Positions 11,843-22,717 of a stretch of 64,000 bases of DNA are shown here, one piece after another. The notes below the pieces were generated by a model, which worked only from the letters and a program-made list of their open reading frames with translations, was not told the origin of the DNA and made no database searches. Position numbers and translations under genes: made by a program. Origin of the DNA: Flaveria trinervia (Eukaryota; Streptophyta; Magnoliopsida; Asterales; Asteraceae); NCBI GenBank assembly GCA_025506515.1, contig CM046453.1, positions 43,194,099-43,258,098 of the forward strand. The letters are read 5' to 3'. The first letter of the stretch is position 1. Every line of letters begins with the position of its first letter.

Positions 11843-12334
11843 ACTGGTCAGTCATAAAGACTGGACCCCTACGTGTATCCTTAAGGGTTAGCTAAACCAC
11901 ACACAGTTAAGCTTACGGCATTTTAGAGCCGTGCACCTCCGTACATTTGCTTGCAAGCCTTTCTTTACTTTCTCTTTCATTAATGCGTGCATTTTATCAT
12001 TATGTTCCTCTTTTCATTATCTTTCATTTTACGTTACATAATAATTTTTCATTTCTTTCACAACTATAACACATAAAGCCAAGGAAAGATAAAAATACAT
12101 AACAAGAACATAAACATAATCATACAAAACATCACCACATACAAGGCACCATCATACATGCATTACATACATGCAACATACCATCATGCATAAGCATCAA
12201 TCATACATCATCATAGTATGCCCATCACATCATCTTTGACTTCAAAGAGTCAACTTACTATACCCCCCAGAACATCCCAAGTCAAAGCCTACTTTACACT
12301 TTTCCCTAAAAATCAAACATTAATTCTAAGTCTT

Positions 12335-12660
12335 TAGGCGCATAGGCACTATGCAGGCGCATGGCCTTTCAGACGCTTGAGGAACACTTAGGCGTATGGG
12401 AAACTTTCAAGCATCAACACTATTGGGGCCCATGAGCAACACTTAGTCTATTCTGGGCAATTCTAGGAACTTGAGCACTATGAAGACGCATGAGTGCCTA
12501 GGCGCATGAATCATCTGGGCGTATGAACACTTGGTCAATTTCAGCCTATTGCTAGGCGCATGAGTACTATTCGGGCGTATGAGGGTTTGGGTGCATTGGA
12601 CACTTAGATGGTTATTTTCAGTTGGGCGCATGAGCTACTGTTTGGGCGCATGGGCAGACT
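12335..12660. repeat. Word array (GGCGCATGAG type) in the Gy-1 3' LTR
   Basis: Recurring GGCGCATGAG, GGGCGTATGAG and TAGGCGCATG, with spacing of about 15-40 bp. Read on the element's strand these are CTCATGCGCC, the same word as in the Gy-3 LTR arrays. The short ORFs crossing it are artefacts. Confidence 0.8.
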
Positions 12661-13105
12661 ATACGCTTAAACATCATAATTCGGTTCCCAAACAACACCT
12701 ATCATGTTCTAAGCTTAAATCATGCATTCTAAGCCTTAGAAACATAACCATAATAACATCAACCGCATACATAGCCCCAAAATCAAACCCCACCTAAAAT
12801 CACACACACATAAACACATACAGGTATGAAACTCAACTTTTATAAAAATGATCCCACATGCATTTTCCAGCCTTAAAGCAGTTAAAAACAAGTAAAGGGG
12901 GTTCTAGAACTCAACTTAGTAGCCTCCTTTGGTAAGATTTCATTTAAACCCGTTTGCTACAAGAGCACACCTAGAAACCCACCAAAACACACACAACTGA
13001 ACATACCAACACACATAAGCACACACCCAAGGATAAAATCATTTAAGAACACCATAAACACATGAATTCTTACCTTGAATTCGAACTTCTACACTTGTTC
13101 TTCTT

Positions 13106-13616
13106 GTTAGTCCATTTGATCGTTTTACATTGCAAATGAGATGAAGAATCGTTCAATATCAAACATACAAACCAAACAAGATGAACAAAGAAGTTTGAAT
13201 ACAATAACAACTCATTCAATATAAGATAATGAAGATCATAACATTCAATAACATCAAAGCACAATGATATTTCTATGTAAAAACTGCTTTGAAATGGTAA
13301 CTTGCAACAAGGATTAACGATTAGGGTTTTGCAAGCTTACCAACAATGAGAATGATCAATATAGATATATAGCAGTCATAGTTTCACAGACAGTTTCACT
13401 GTTAGCGAAACAGTTTTGCCGAAACTGTAGTTTCGCCCGACAGAAACAGTAGTTTCGCCGAGCGAACTAATCAGCTGACTGTTTTCGCTCATAGTTTCGC
13501 TGAACTGCAAAATGACATAAATCTAATTACATACAAAAGGAAACTAACAAAAGACCTATTACAATCAAAAGAAAACATTCTAAATTCAGGTGAGTCCAAC
13601 CTATACATGATCTTCA
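13106..13616. repeat. 511-bp insertion in one Gy-1 LTR, with a GCGAAAC-word array
   Basis: The 5' LTR runs directly from CTTGTTCTTCTT to CAAACCC (near 22498-22515), and Gy-3 LTRs also lack this block. Here the two sides are separated by about 511 bp flanked by CTTCTT (13100-13105 and 13617-13622), which looks like a target duplication. At 13385-13505 it has clustered TTTCGC/GCGAAAC words, matching those in LX (21385-21745). The terminal bases are not obviously inverted repeats, so its class is unknown. Confidence 0.55.
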
Positions 13617-13875
13617 CTTCTTCAACCCGAGCTCTGCTCTTTCTCTTTCTAAAATTATCCGAAGATATTGTGTTGTACGTGAAGTGGGCGGCCATGCCCA
13701 CTTTTACACCAAATTTTCAAAGTTTTTGTCCTTTTGACATCTTTGGTCCCTCGACTTGAGCTCTATTTCTTTTCTTTGTTTTCATTAGCTTTATTTTTAC
13801 TATCTTTAATTTTATTTAAAATAACCGGGTGTCATAAGTTCACCACCCTTATATAGGTTTCGTCCCCAAAACCTG

Positions 13876-14499
13876 TTACCCCTCAAACAATCGTGGGTAA
13901 TGTTGTCTCATTTTCTCTTCAGTCTCCCACGTAGACTCAGATCCCTTCATGTGCTTCCACTGTACATGCACAAGAGGAACCACTTTAGTCTTCAACCTCT
14001 TCTGTTTACGATCAATAATTGCCACTAGTTGCTCCACATAATTGAGCCGTTCATCTACATTGATATCCTCTAGTGGTACAATCATATCCTCGTCTGCTAA
14101 ACACTTTCTCAGATGGGATACATGGAATGTCGGATGGATTCCACTTAACTCATCTGGTAACTCTAGTCTATAGGCCACCTTTCCTACCCGAGCAATGATT
14201 CGGAAAGGCCCTATGTACCTTGGGCTCAACTTGCCCCGCTTTCTGAACTGAATGATACCTTTCCAAGGTGAGACTTTCAACAAAACTCTATCACCCACTT
14301 GGAACTCAATCGATCTACATTGTTTATCAGCATATGACTTTTGCCTATCTTTAGATGCCTTCATAAAGGCCTTGATCCTTTCCAACTTCTCAATCGTAGC
14401 CTCGACCACTTCGACGCTCCCTAACTCTTTATGGCCAATATCACCCCAACACACGGGTGTTCTATATCTCCTACCATATAGCATCTCATAAGGGGACAT
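13876..14499 (-). pseudogene. Gy-1 pol 3' end: integrase C-terminus plus chromodomain
   Basis: An uninterrupted 207-codon frame. It begins at the conserved SPYEMLYGRR near the end of the integrase core. It then has the GPY/F-type module (GDRVLLKVSPWKGI, RKRGKLSPRYIGPFRI, HPTFHVSHLRKC) and a C-terminal chromodomain (LVHVQWKH..., GSESTWETEEKMRQHYPRLFE). In this family the chromodomain targets integration to heterochromatin. Its own ATG is internal to pol. It is well preserved compared with the rest of the element. Confidence 0.9.
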
Positions 14500-15332
14500 A
14501 CTAATGCTGGCATGATAGCTATTGTTATATGAAACTCAACCAATGGTAAATGGTCATCCTAATTTCCCCCAAAATCAATGACACATGCCCGAAGCATATC
14601 TTCCAACATTTGAATGGTCCTTTCTGACTGAGCATCTGTCTGGGGATGATAAGTCGTGCTGATATGTAATCTCGTCCCCATTACGTCGTGGAATTTCTTC
14701 TAAATTTTAGATGTAAAGCGGGTGTCCCAATTAGACACAATAGATACCGCACACCATGATGAGTTACAATCTCTTTAATGAATAGATCCACCAAACTCTC
14801 GGATGAATATGTCTCGTGAATCGGTAAGAAGTGAGACTCTTCATCAAATGATCAACTATCACCCATATGGCATCATACCCTCATGTGGTACGCGGTCGCT
14901 TTGTAATAAAGTCCATGGTGATATGTTCCCACTTCCACTCCGGTATATCTAAAGGTTGGATCTTCCCATATGGCTTTTGGTGCTCGGCCTTCAATTGTAA
15001 ACAAGGCATTTACTCACATACTGTACCACATCATGCTTCATACCTGGTCACCGATAATCTTTCTTCATGTCTTGGTACATCTTCGTAGCACCAGGATGAA
15101 TAGAGTACCGAGTCTTATGAGCTTCATCCATAATCCTTCCACGTAGATCCCCATAGCGAGGAATCCACATTCGCCCGAATCTGGTCCTAACATCGAGTGT
15201 GTTTTCACCCAATTCCATAACGAGGCCTCTCATTCTTTCGGAGTTAAGATGATCTTCTTTCAATGCCTCAACTTGAAACTCCTTGACCTGCTTCATCACA
15301 TCAGAGGTCATAATCAACTGGTAAGCCTTCAC
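14500..15332 (-). pseudogene. Gy-1 integrase core and zinc-binding region, broken
   Basis: Fragments in shifting frames. The 15048-15332 frame holds the segment before the integrase zinc domain, with HPGATKMYQDMKKDYR. At about 14590-14680 the minus strand shows HISTTYHPQTDAQSERT, keeping the catalytic Glu region. The core between is broken by small indels and stops. It continues directly into the chromodomain frame and follows RNase H. Confidence 0.8.
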
Positions 15333-16941
15333 CCAAATCGGCTCGGGTCTTTCCTTTCAGCTAAGGGCATCCACCACCACGTTGGCTTTGCTCGAATAGT
15401 AATATATCTCGTAATCGTAATCGTTTATGAGCTCCAACCATCTCCTTTGCCACATGTTCAAGTCCTTCTGCTCGAAGAAATACTTCAAGCTTTTGTGGTA
15501 AGGGATATGGTACACTTCGTCCTATACAGGTAGTGCCTCCATATTTTTAATGCAAAGACTATGGCTACTAGCTCCAAATCATGAGTATGATAATTAACCT
15601 CATGAACCTTCAACTGTTGGGATGCATAGGCTATAAACTTTCCTCTTTGCATCAACACACATCCTAACCCCGAGTAGGAAGCATCTGAATAACCACCAAA
15701 TCTTCACTTCCATCGGGTGACAACAAGAAAGGAGCTTGAGTCAACCTCACCTTTAACTCCTCAAAAGCCTTCTCTTGATCTTGACCCCATACAAACTTTA
15801 CATCCTTCTGGGTCAACTTGGTTAGTGGAGAAGCAATCTTAGAGAAGTCTTGAAGGAATCTTCTGTAATAGCCTACCAAACCCAAGAAACTACGAATCTC
15901 GGATGGCGTCTTTGGAGTATTCCATTGCATCACCGCCTCCACCTTTGCCGGGTACGCCATAATCCCTTCGGATTCACTACATGACCCAAGAATTCAACCT
16001 CACGCAACCAGAATGCGCACTTGAAAATTTAGCATACAACTTCTCCCATCTCAACGTCTCCGACACCTCTCGTATGTGACCGGCATGCTCCTCCTTGCTC
16101 TTTGAATAAATCAGGATGTCATCAATAACACATTCACTTATTTATCCAACATCGGCCGACACACTCGATTCATTAAGTCCATAAAAGCAGTTGGCGTGTT
16201 AGTCAAACCGAAAGACATAACGAGAAACTTGTAGTGTCCATAGTGCATGCCAAAAGCTATTTTAGGGACATCCTGCTCTTTCACCTTTAACTGATGGTAG
16301 CTAGATTGAAGGTCTATCCTTGAGAACCAACTAACACCCTGGAGCTGACAAAAAGATCATCAATTCTTGGTAACGGGTACCGATTCTTCCCTGTCAACTT
16401 GTTCAGCTCATGATAGTCTATACACATTCTCATACTACCGTCCTTCTTCTTCACAAATAAGACCGGAGCACCCCAAGGAGAGATGCTTGATCTAATGAAC
16501 CCCTTATCAAGCAGCTCTTGCAATTGCTCCATTAATTCTTTCATCTCGGTCGAAGCCAACCGATACGATGCCTTAGCAACAGGTTGGGCACCTGGTATCA
16601 AATCAAACTGAAACTCGATCTCTCGATCCAGTGGCACTCCTGGTATGTCTTGGGGAAACATGTTTGGAAAGTCACACACCACCGGTACGTCGATCAGTTG
16701 TGGTGTTGGCGTATCCACATCCTTCACGTAGGCCAAGTAGGCACTACATCCACGCCTCATGCACTTTCTCGCCACTGCCATCGAAATAACTTTCGGGATC
16801 GTAGTGACTAGATTGCCTTAAACCACCACCGAACTCCGGTCAGGCACTATCAACCGAATCATCTTGTTACGACACACAATGTTTGCCTCGTAGTCCACCA
16901 ACCAATCCATCCTTGGGACTACGTCAAACCCGCCTAAGGTC
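15333..16941 (-). pseudogene. Gy-1 reverse transcriptase / RNase H remnant
   Basis: The 16314-16781 frame has the protease-RT linker (CDFPNMFPQDIPGVPLDREIEF) and RT fingers (GAPVLFVKKKDGSMRMCIDYHELNKLTGKNRYPLPRIDDLF). The 15664-15960 frame has the RT connection (TPSEIRSFLGLVGYYRRFLQDFSKIASPLTKLTQKD). The catalytic FIDD segment, near 16105-16125, has lost one T and is frameshifted. The left part (15333-15660) carries decayed RNase H. At 16942-16946 the frame is cut by the 2.94-kb insertion; homologous protease-linker sequence resumes at 19892. Confidence 0.85.
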
Positions 16942-17082
16942 ATCACTGTGTCATCTCTTAATTTTGTTAACTTAGAAGTTAACTTTGTTAAAATCTTAAA
17001 AGGGCCTTTTATGTCAATTTTGAAACTTTGAGGATTTATTATGCTTAATAATTAATTTGGTGATTAACAAATTAATTAAATG

Positions 17083-17107
17083 AATAATAATAATAATAAT
17101 AATAATA
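17083..17107. repeat. (AAT)n microsatellite
   Basis: About eight AAT triplets followed by A-rich sequence inside the 2.94-kb insertion. Confidence 0.8.
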
Positions 17108-18057
17108 ACTTGAAAAAAAAAATTTATTAAAGGTTAAACATTAAAACTTAAGTTAAGGGGGCTTTAATGTCATCATATAAACTTTCAAATGAAAGTTTTT
17201 GACATGAAATAATAAAAACTAAAATAAGGGGATTAAAGTGTAAATTATGTGTAACTAAAACAAAACCTTAAAACTCAAGTGATAACCCTTGGAAACCTCA
17301 GGGACCAATTGTGTCAATTTCAAGAATACAACCAAACCACCCGCCCGTTTGAACCACAATTCCGGCAGCCAACGCCGGCGAAGCTCCGGCGGCCCTCCGG
17401 CCACTCGAAATCCAAAATTTTGTCGTTTCATGAGCTAAAAATGTCTCCAAACCGTTTTAGAACTCAAATCGAACTTAAACGCATCGTTTAATCAAGATTA
17501 AAGCATCGGTTATCATCCACACGAATGCATAACCGTCGCCCTTTACTCGTTTAGCCGTTCGGGCATTTACACATCTTAATAAACCAATTAAATTAACCTA
17601 AACGATCATCTATCAATTCCTAACGTTGTAATCAAGCTAATTCCTCCTGTGAAACACTCAACCATTGAATTCGAGTATCACTTTCATCGTGAACCTGCAA
17701 CTCGAACAAAGGCTACTTTCCGAGCATTATTGATTCCAATTGGTAGAGGGCTTTGGTTCACCTAGGCCTTTAGATGCTTTCTGCAACACGAATTTGACTA
17801 TCGTGCACATGTTCATCGTGAACCGACTTCGACCAAGCCGCAACGTGTTCTTCATTTGTTCTTATAGTGGTCAACTTCGAATCGGGTAATTAAAGGCTGC
17901 AATAGACTCGTTTTCATATAGAGAACAAAAGCCCTAAGTTGGTTTTCACAAACAATAACAGTTTGATCTTCAATTTGATCAATGATGATTCTAGGGTTAT
18001 GTAAATTGGGATTCTTTTGTGGGTATGTTTTTAACATTTAAAAACCGGGTGATACCG

Positions 18058-18138
18058 CGGCTGTATGCCTTGGTTCAACGGTTAAATCATCACATTCTAA
18101 CTTGGAGGTCCCGGGTTCGACCCCGGCACCCCCATATT
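18058..18138 (+). ncRNA. tRNA-like sequence with A and B boxes and a T run (tRNA relic or SINE head)
   Basis: A-box-like TGGTTCAACGG at 18071-18081. B box GGTTCGACC at 18114-18122, within a perfect TΨC-type stem-loop (CCGGG TTCGACC CCGG). An acceptor-like CACCCCCAT and a run of T (18137 on), a Pol III terminator, follow. The 5' acceptor strand does not pair with the 3' end, so it is not a working tRNA. It lies inside the 2.94-kb insertion. A tRNA-derived SINE head is possible, but I see no clear SINE body or target duplication. Confidence 0.45.
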
Positions 18139-19891
18139 TTTTTTAAAATGGCTTTTAAGCCTTAAATCAACTTTATAAAATTTCTAATAAATATAAAAAA
18201 GTATATTTTATAACCTTTAAATGTATATTAAGTTGTCAAATAATTTTCAGTGATATTTAAAATATTAAACAATTAAAAAAAACCTTTGTAATAAAACATT
18301 TTAAGGTTATTTTTGAATTATTAACATAGATTTTAAATAATTAACAAAATAGTAGTGATCCGAACTTTCCTTAGATTTGATCGTTCAAATCACGATATTT
18401 TAAATGGAGTCTTATTTTAAAAAGTTATAAATTCTTTTGTGTAATAAAACTTATTATGGTTCAAATTTTATTAAAACATTATAAATCTAAATGATAAATA
18501 ATTATTCAAGTAGTTGTTAAAATGACTATTTGAATAATTTATTATTCATCAAATCATTTGAGCATGTTATACCATTTAATGAATTTAATCGTTAACTTTT
18601 GTTTAAATTCTTGAAAATTATAAAACAATATAATTTGCTTTATTTTAAGGTTTTAAAAACCTTTATAATAAATCATTTTAATAAGCTTAAAACTTTACAA
18701 TATGATTTTAATATGTAATATCCTTATCAACTTTTAAATAGTTAATTTTTAAATTAATTATTTCTTTTCACATATTATTGTTTTAATTGATTTAAATCAT
18801 CTTTATTAACCTAAATGATTTATTATTTTACTTAATTACTTATTTAAACTTCCAAGTTCTATTGGAAACCCTAGTTCATGTCTAAAAATTGTAATCTTAT
18901 TATTAAACCTAATCTTGAAATCTATACGTTTAGATAACTTGTAAAAGAAATCATTTTGAACCTCGTTTAAATTATTATCATCATTATAAACTTAAAGCTA
19001 CCCCAAATCCTAATTATTAATAGAACTTAATTGTATTATCAACCTTAATCTTTAAACTTGTAATGCATATTTTAGGTGCCTTGTAATGAATGCTTTGGGG
19101 AGTATCTTTTGGTTCATCCTTTAATCTTTTATATCATCTTGTAATGCCTTTATCCATGTGAGTTTTCCTTGTCCCCTTTTTATAATTTCACACTTATTTG
19201 GGGTGAAACATGATGCTTATTCTACTTACACGTATAAACATTTGAGACTTGTAATGCACATGCAATTCATCTTATTATTTGTCATGGTTATTTGTGTGTT
19301 GTAAGTGTTTATATGAGACACATAGTTTGTTTACAATCATTAACTATTGCTAGCCTGGCGACGTCTTAGATCTTTGGCCTGACAAGCCTATTTGGTGCTA
19401 AAGTCGAGGTATTGCCGACTCCTAGGGGCCGTACGCTTGTGCACTAGGGAACCAAATACACTTAGCCAATCTTTTATACTTGTAATCAAGTCGAGGTTTG
19501 GTTGTAACGATATGTGTTCTATGACCTTACTAGCTTATAACCTATGACATGAATTGCTACTTGTAATCTTATTATGTATGAAAACTTGGAAACTCACCAA
19601 CTATTTATAGTTGATCCTTATTTTCATCATGTTTCAGGAAATCCCCAAGTTTAAAGAGGACTTTTGAAGCTTACAATAAAACTAGGACTTGGACCTAGTT
19701 AATTAATTAAAATGTTTATGTAATGTTCTATTTGTTTGGAATTTATTTCATGTATGAGACTTATGTTTGTTATGCCTTTTGAAACTTATAAACTTAATAT
19801 TTACATTTTAACATAGCGTTATGTGGTTGTAAACAATCTTAACCCTCACATCTCGACGTTTCCGCCATCAAGGTTGGGGTGTGACAATCAC

Positions 19892-20663
19892 AAATGGTCT
19901 AACAGGAAACTTGTGACCTTCTAGTTCTACGTCACAACCTTCTATCATCTCATAGATCCTGATAGACTTACCTATGGCAGTTTCTACATCAAATGGCGTA
20001 TCTATATGTTTACTACTAACAAGCAATTTAGCATAGAAAGTAGCAGAAATAAAACGTTTACTAGCACCAGAATCAAATAACACAGAGACTAAAGTTTGGT
20101 ATACTAGAAACGTACCTAACACAACATCGGGGTCCGTCCTAGCCTCCTCCTGCATCATCGTGAACGCTCTTCCTGATCGTCTTCTTCCATGCACTAGAAC
20201 TTTTAGCCCTTGGCTTCTTGAAGTCCCTGCTCATATGACCCTCCTCGCCACAAGTATAACACCTCCTTACCCCGTAGTTCTTTGCCACATGTCCGGTCCT
20301 CCCATAACAGAAATAGACATTGGATCCCACTCTACATTCCCCGGTGTGCTCTCATCCACACTTAACTCACCTCCTCGACTCCGCACCGGATGTGACCACA
20401 TGTCGGTCATCCACCCGTGCACCCTTGTTGCTTGTAGTGGTCCCGCCATATCCAATTCGCTTCCCATTCCATTTCGATCTCCACCACCTTTCTTGTTGGC
20501 TTCAGCCATCACCACAGTCCTTTCATCATACAACCTCCCTGCCAAGTCAACTGCCGACCTAAACGTGCTTGGTCGGGCAACGATCATGTGTCTGCGAACA
20601 TCCGCTTGCAAGCCCTGGATATATCTCTTGATCTTTCGTGACGTGGGTGTCACTTTATCTGGC
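19892..20663 (-). pseudogene. Gy-1 gag C-terminus and protease N-terminus
   Basis: Minus strand. The 20665-20267 frame has the gag core end (KVTPTSRKIKRYIQGLQADVRRHM, RPSTFRSAVDLAGRLYDER). The 20330-20139 frame has two zinc knuckles, both damaged: CYTCGEEGHMSRDF has Phe in place of the last Cys, and the first knuckle has lost Cys residues. The 20194-19868 frame has an intact aspartic protease motif (VLFDSGASKRFISATFYAKL) and ends at the ATCAC target site. The N-terminal half of gag is gone, cut at 20664-20668 by LX. Confidence 0.85.
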
Positions 20664-20668
20664 ACTAG

Positions 20669-21131
20669 TGTTGGAGCTATAAAAGATAGTCTATATTATC
20701 AACACAGTGAAAGTCATCAAAAGTCAATGTCACGATCAAAGTCAACAAAAGTCAAACCCGACACGTTCGAGATGAGGAACCAAGACGAGACGTTAAAGAT
20801 TTAGATGACTAGGAGTTTTATTGTAATAAATATATTTTGTGTGAACAAAGTATATTTTATCTTGTTTTTAGTCATTTTTATGTTTTATATGTAATTTCCA
20901 TTAATTAGCCTAAGTCTAGGGGGTTAAGTGTAATTAGTGAATATTAGTCTAGAATATAAATAGGTTAATTGTCATTAGTGATGAATGGTTGCATGACTAA
21001 GAGATTGAGGGATTATTTGTAAACACATATTTTGCAATGTAATTGAAGATTAAAGGGGTTTTGATTGTGATTATCATATTTTGATCTAATTTTTCATGAT
21101 CTGATTCAAGTGTGTTTATCCTGGAGTTACA
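20669..21131 (+). repeat. 5' LTR of LX
   Basis: 463 bp, TG...CA, bounded on the right by the primer site. It contains GTAATTTCCATTAATTAGCC and a string of A/T-rich blocks. It is unlike the gypsy and copia LTRs in the window. Confidence 0.75.
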
Positions 21132-21134
21132 ATT

Positions 21135-21147
21135 TGGTATCAGAGCC
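21135..21147 (+). other. LX primer binding site (tRNA-Met type)
   Basis: Perfect TGGTATCAGAGCC, a few bases after the LTR end. Confidence 0.85.
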
Positions 21148-21384
21148 ATTTTGGATCAAATTCACTGAAGATTTGAAGATTTTTAGAGAGAGAAGTTGAG
21201 GTTTTGGGTGTTTTTGTTCAATATCAAGTTTTCATCAATTTTAGATCAAATTTGAGTGTATTTGATATGGAATTTGCTTGAATTTTGTTTGTTTTTGGTT
21301 GAGGAAGCTCTGTTAATTATCAGATCTCAAATCCATTAAGTTTTTGATGATTTCAATTTGATTTCATGTTGAAAAAGCTTTTCA

Positions 21385-21745
21385 GCTTCATCCAGCGAAA
21401 TTACAGGTTCATCCAGCGAAACTGCCTGTTCTTTGAGCGAAACTACAAGTGTTTTACACTTTGTAGTTAATTTCAGCATCTCTACGAAACTAGTTTCATT
21501 GAACGAAAGTTCAACAGTGCTTGTGGGTGATTTACAAGCGAAATTGCTGCTGAAAGTATCATTGAACGAAAGTTCAAGCTTGTTTCGTGCGAACTTGTTG
21601 GTGAAACTAAGCTGTTTTAGGCATTTGGCTAGTGAAACTGCTGCCGAAATTTCCAGAAACTACTATCGGCTCAGCGAAACTAGAGTTCACAGGGAAACTA
21701 TCTCTGCGAAACTATAATTTCGGTGAAACTATCATTTCTTTAGCA
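21385..21745. repeat. GCGAAAC-word array in the LX interior
   Basis: Words such as CAGCGAAACTGC, GAGCGAAACTAC, AACGAAAGTTC, TGCGAAACTA and GGTGAAACTA recur every 15-45 bp over about 360 bp. A 94-codon open frame (21433-21717) covers the array and is only its translation. The same word type occurs at 13385-13505. Confidence 0.75.
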
Positions 21746-21834
21746 AAATTCGAATGTTAAAGATGACTTTTTTCCCCTAGTTTGGATTAATTGAGTCCAT
21801 CCCGGTAAAGAATTTTCATAAATTTTTCAAGAGC

Positions 21835-22717
21835 TACACTTAGTCTATTCTGGGCAATTCTAGGCGCATGAGCACTATGCAGACGCATGAGTGCCTAGGC
21901 GCATGAGCTTTTAGGGCGTATGAACACTTAATCAATTTTAGCCTCTTTCTAGGCGCATGAGTACTATTCAGGCGTATGAGGTTTTGGGCGCATGGGACAC
22001 TTAGACAGTTATTTTCAGTTGGGCGCATGAGCTACTGTTTGGGCGCATGGGCAGACTATGTCACACTTAAACATCATAATTCGGTTCCCAACTAACATCT
22101 ATCATGTTGTAAGCTTAAATCATGCATTCTAGGCCTTAGAAACATAACCATAACAACATCAACCACGTACATAGCCCCAAAATCAAACCCCACCCAAAAT
22201 CACACACACATAAACACATATGGGTATGAAACCCAACTTTTATAAAAACGATCATACATGCATTTTCCAGTCTCAAAGAAGTTAAAAACAAGTAAAAGGG
22301 GGTTCTAGAACTCACCTTAGTAGCCTCTTTTAGGAAATACTTCCTTCAAACCCATTTGCTACAAGATCACACCTAGAAACCCACCAAAACACACACAACC
22401 GAACATACCAACACACATAAGCACACACCCAAGGATAAAATCAGTTAAGAACACCATGAAAACATGATTCTTACCTTGAATTTGAACTTCTGCACTTGTT
22501 CTTCTTCAAACCCAAGCTCTGCTCTTTCTTTTTCTAAAAATATCCGAAGATATTGTGTTGTACGTGAAGTGGGCAGCCACGCTCACTTTTACACCAACTT
22601 TTCAAAGTTTTTGTCATTTTGACATCTTTGGTCCCTCGACTTGAGCTCTATTTCTTTTCTTTCTTTTCCTTAGGTTATTCTTTCTTTCTTTGATTTTTTT
22701 AAAATAACCAAGTGTCA
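21835..22717 (-). repeat. 5' LTR remnant of Gy-1
   Basis: Aligns with the 3' LTR from about 12436 to 13834, starting CACTTAGTCTATTCTGGGC, but lacks the 511-bp block. It includes a word array (21840-22060). On the minus strand it holds AAG then GTGAGTTCTAG (donor G at 22315), a perfect donor-like site that is mutated in the 3' LTR. The primer-site-proximal 1.3 kb of the LTR is missing. It ends ...AGTGTCA, then satellite. Confidence 0.85.

Larger units (their letters stand above)
11125..13834 (-). repeat. 3' LTR of Gy-1
   Basis: 2710 bp, plus-strand ends TGTAAGGCCTCG...CCGGGTGTCA, so on its own strand it reads TGACACCCGG...GGCCTTACA. It contains, by plus coordinate: an acceptor-like CTG at 11388-11390, a 116-bp tandem duplication, a word array, donor-like sites and a 511-bp segment (13106-13616) absent from the 5' LTR. 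The same landmark order occurs in Gy-3. Confidence 0.85.
16947..19886. mobile_element. 2.94-kb TG...CA insertion in Gy-1, probably a solo LTR
   Basis: Termini TGTGTCATCTC... and ...GGGGTGTGACA, flanked by perfect 5-bp duplications ATCAC (16942-16946 and 19887-19891). Removing it rejoins the gypsy protease region (PFVI|MTLGG). No coding frame, no internal second LTR and no primer site were seen, so a solo LTR fits best. If so it is a large LTR, or else a non-autonomous element. A plus orientation is suggested by TCACCAACTATTTATAG and TCATGTTTCAG near 19590-19640, which recall the acceptor region of the other gypsy LTRs. Very AT-rich at 18140-19000; a G+C-rich island lies at 17340-17410. Confidence 0.75.
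20669..21834 (+). mobile_element. LX: 5' LTR, primer site and truncated interior of an unassigned LTR element
   Basis: LTR 20669-21131 starts TGTTGGAGCTAT after ACTAG (a possible target site, 20664-20668) and ends GGAGTTACA. A perfect primer site follows at 21135-21147. The interior continues about 690 bp with no gag or pol and a GCGAAAC-word array, then stops abruptly at 21834, where the Gy-1 5' LTR remnant resumes. Its 3' half was lost together with part of Gy-1. The superfamily cannot be assigned. Confidence 0.75.
11125..22717 (-). mobile_element. Gy-1: Ty3/gypsy chromovirus, nested-into and deleted
   Basis: On the minus strand: 5' LTR remnant 22717-21835, gag 20663-20195, protease split by an insertion (20194-19892 and 16941 on), RT/RNase H, integrase, chromodomain ending at 13876, 3' LTR 13834-11125. 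The satellite before it ends ...ATATC and the satellite after it starts ATATT two bases past the LTR, consistent with a decayed 5-bp duplication. Two later insertions lie inside: 16947-19886 and LX at 20669. A deletion with LX removed the PBS, gag N-terminus and about 1.3 kb of the 5' LTR. The C-terminal chromodomain places it with Tekay/Del-like chromoviruses. Confidence 0.85.

Noticed and set aside
18058..18138. A functional tRNA gene
   Set aside because: The TΨC arm is good, but the acceptor strands do not pair and the anticodon arm is unclear. Kept only as a tRNA-like relic.
20160..20804. A 214-codon plus frame, the longest plus frame in Gy-1
   Set aside because: It is the antisense shadow of gag and crosses the junction into the LX LTR.
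21433..21717. A 94-codon plus frame in LX
   Set aside because: It is the translation of the GCGAAAC-word array, with no recognisable gag motif.
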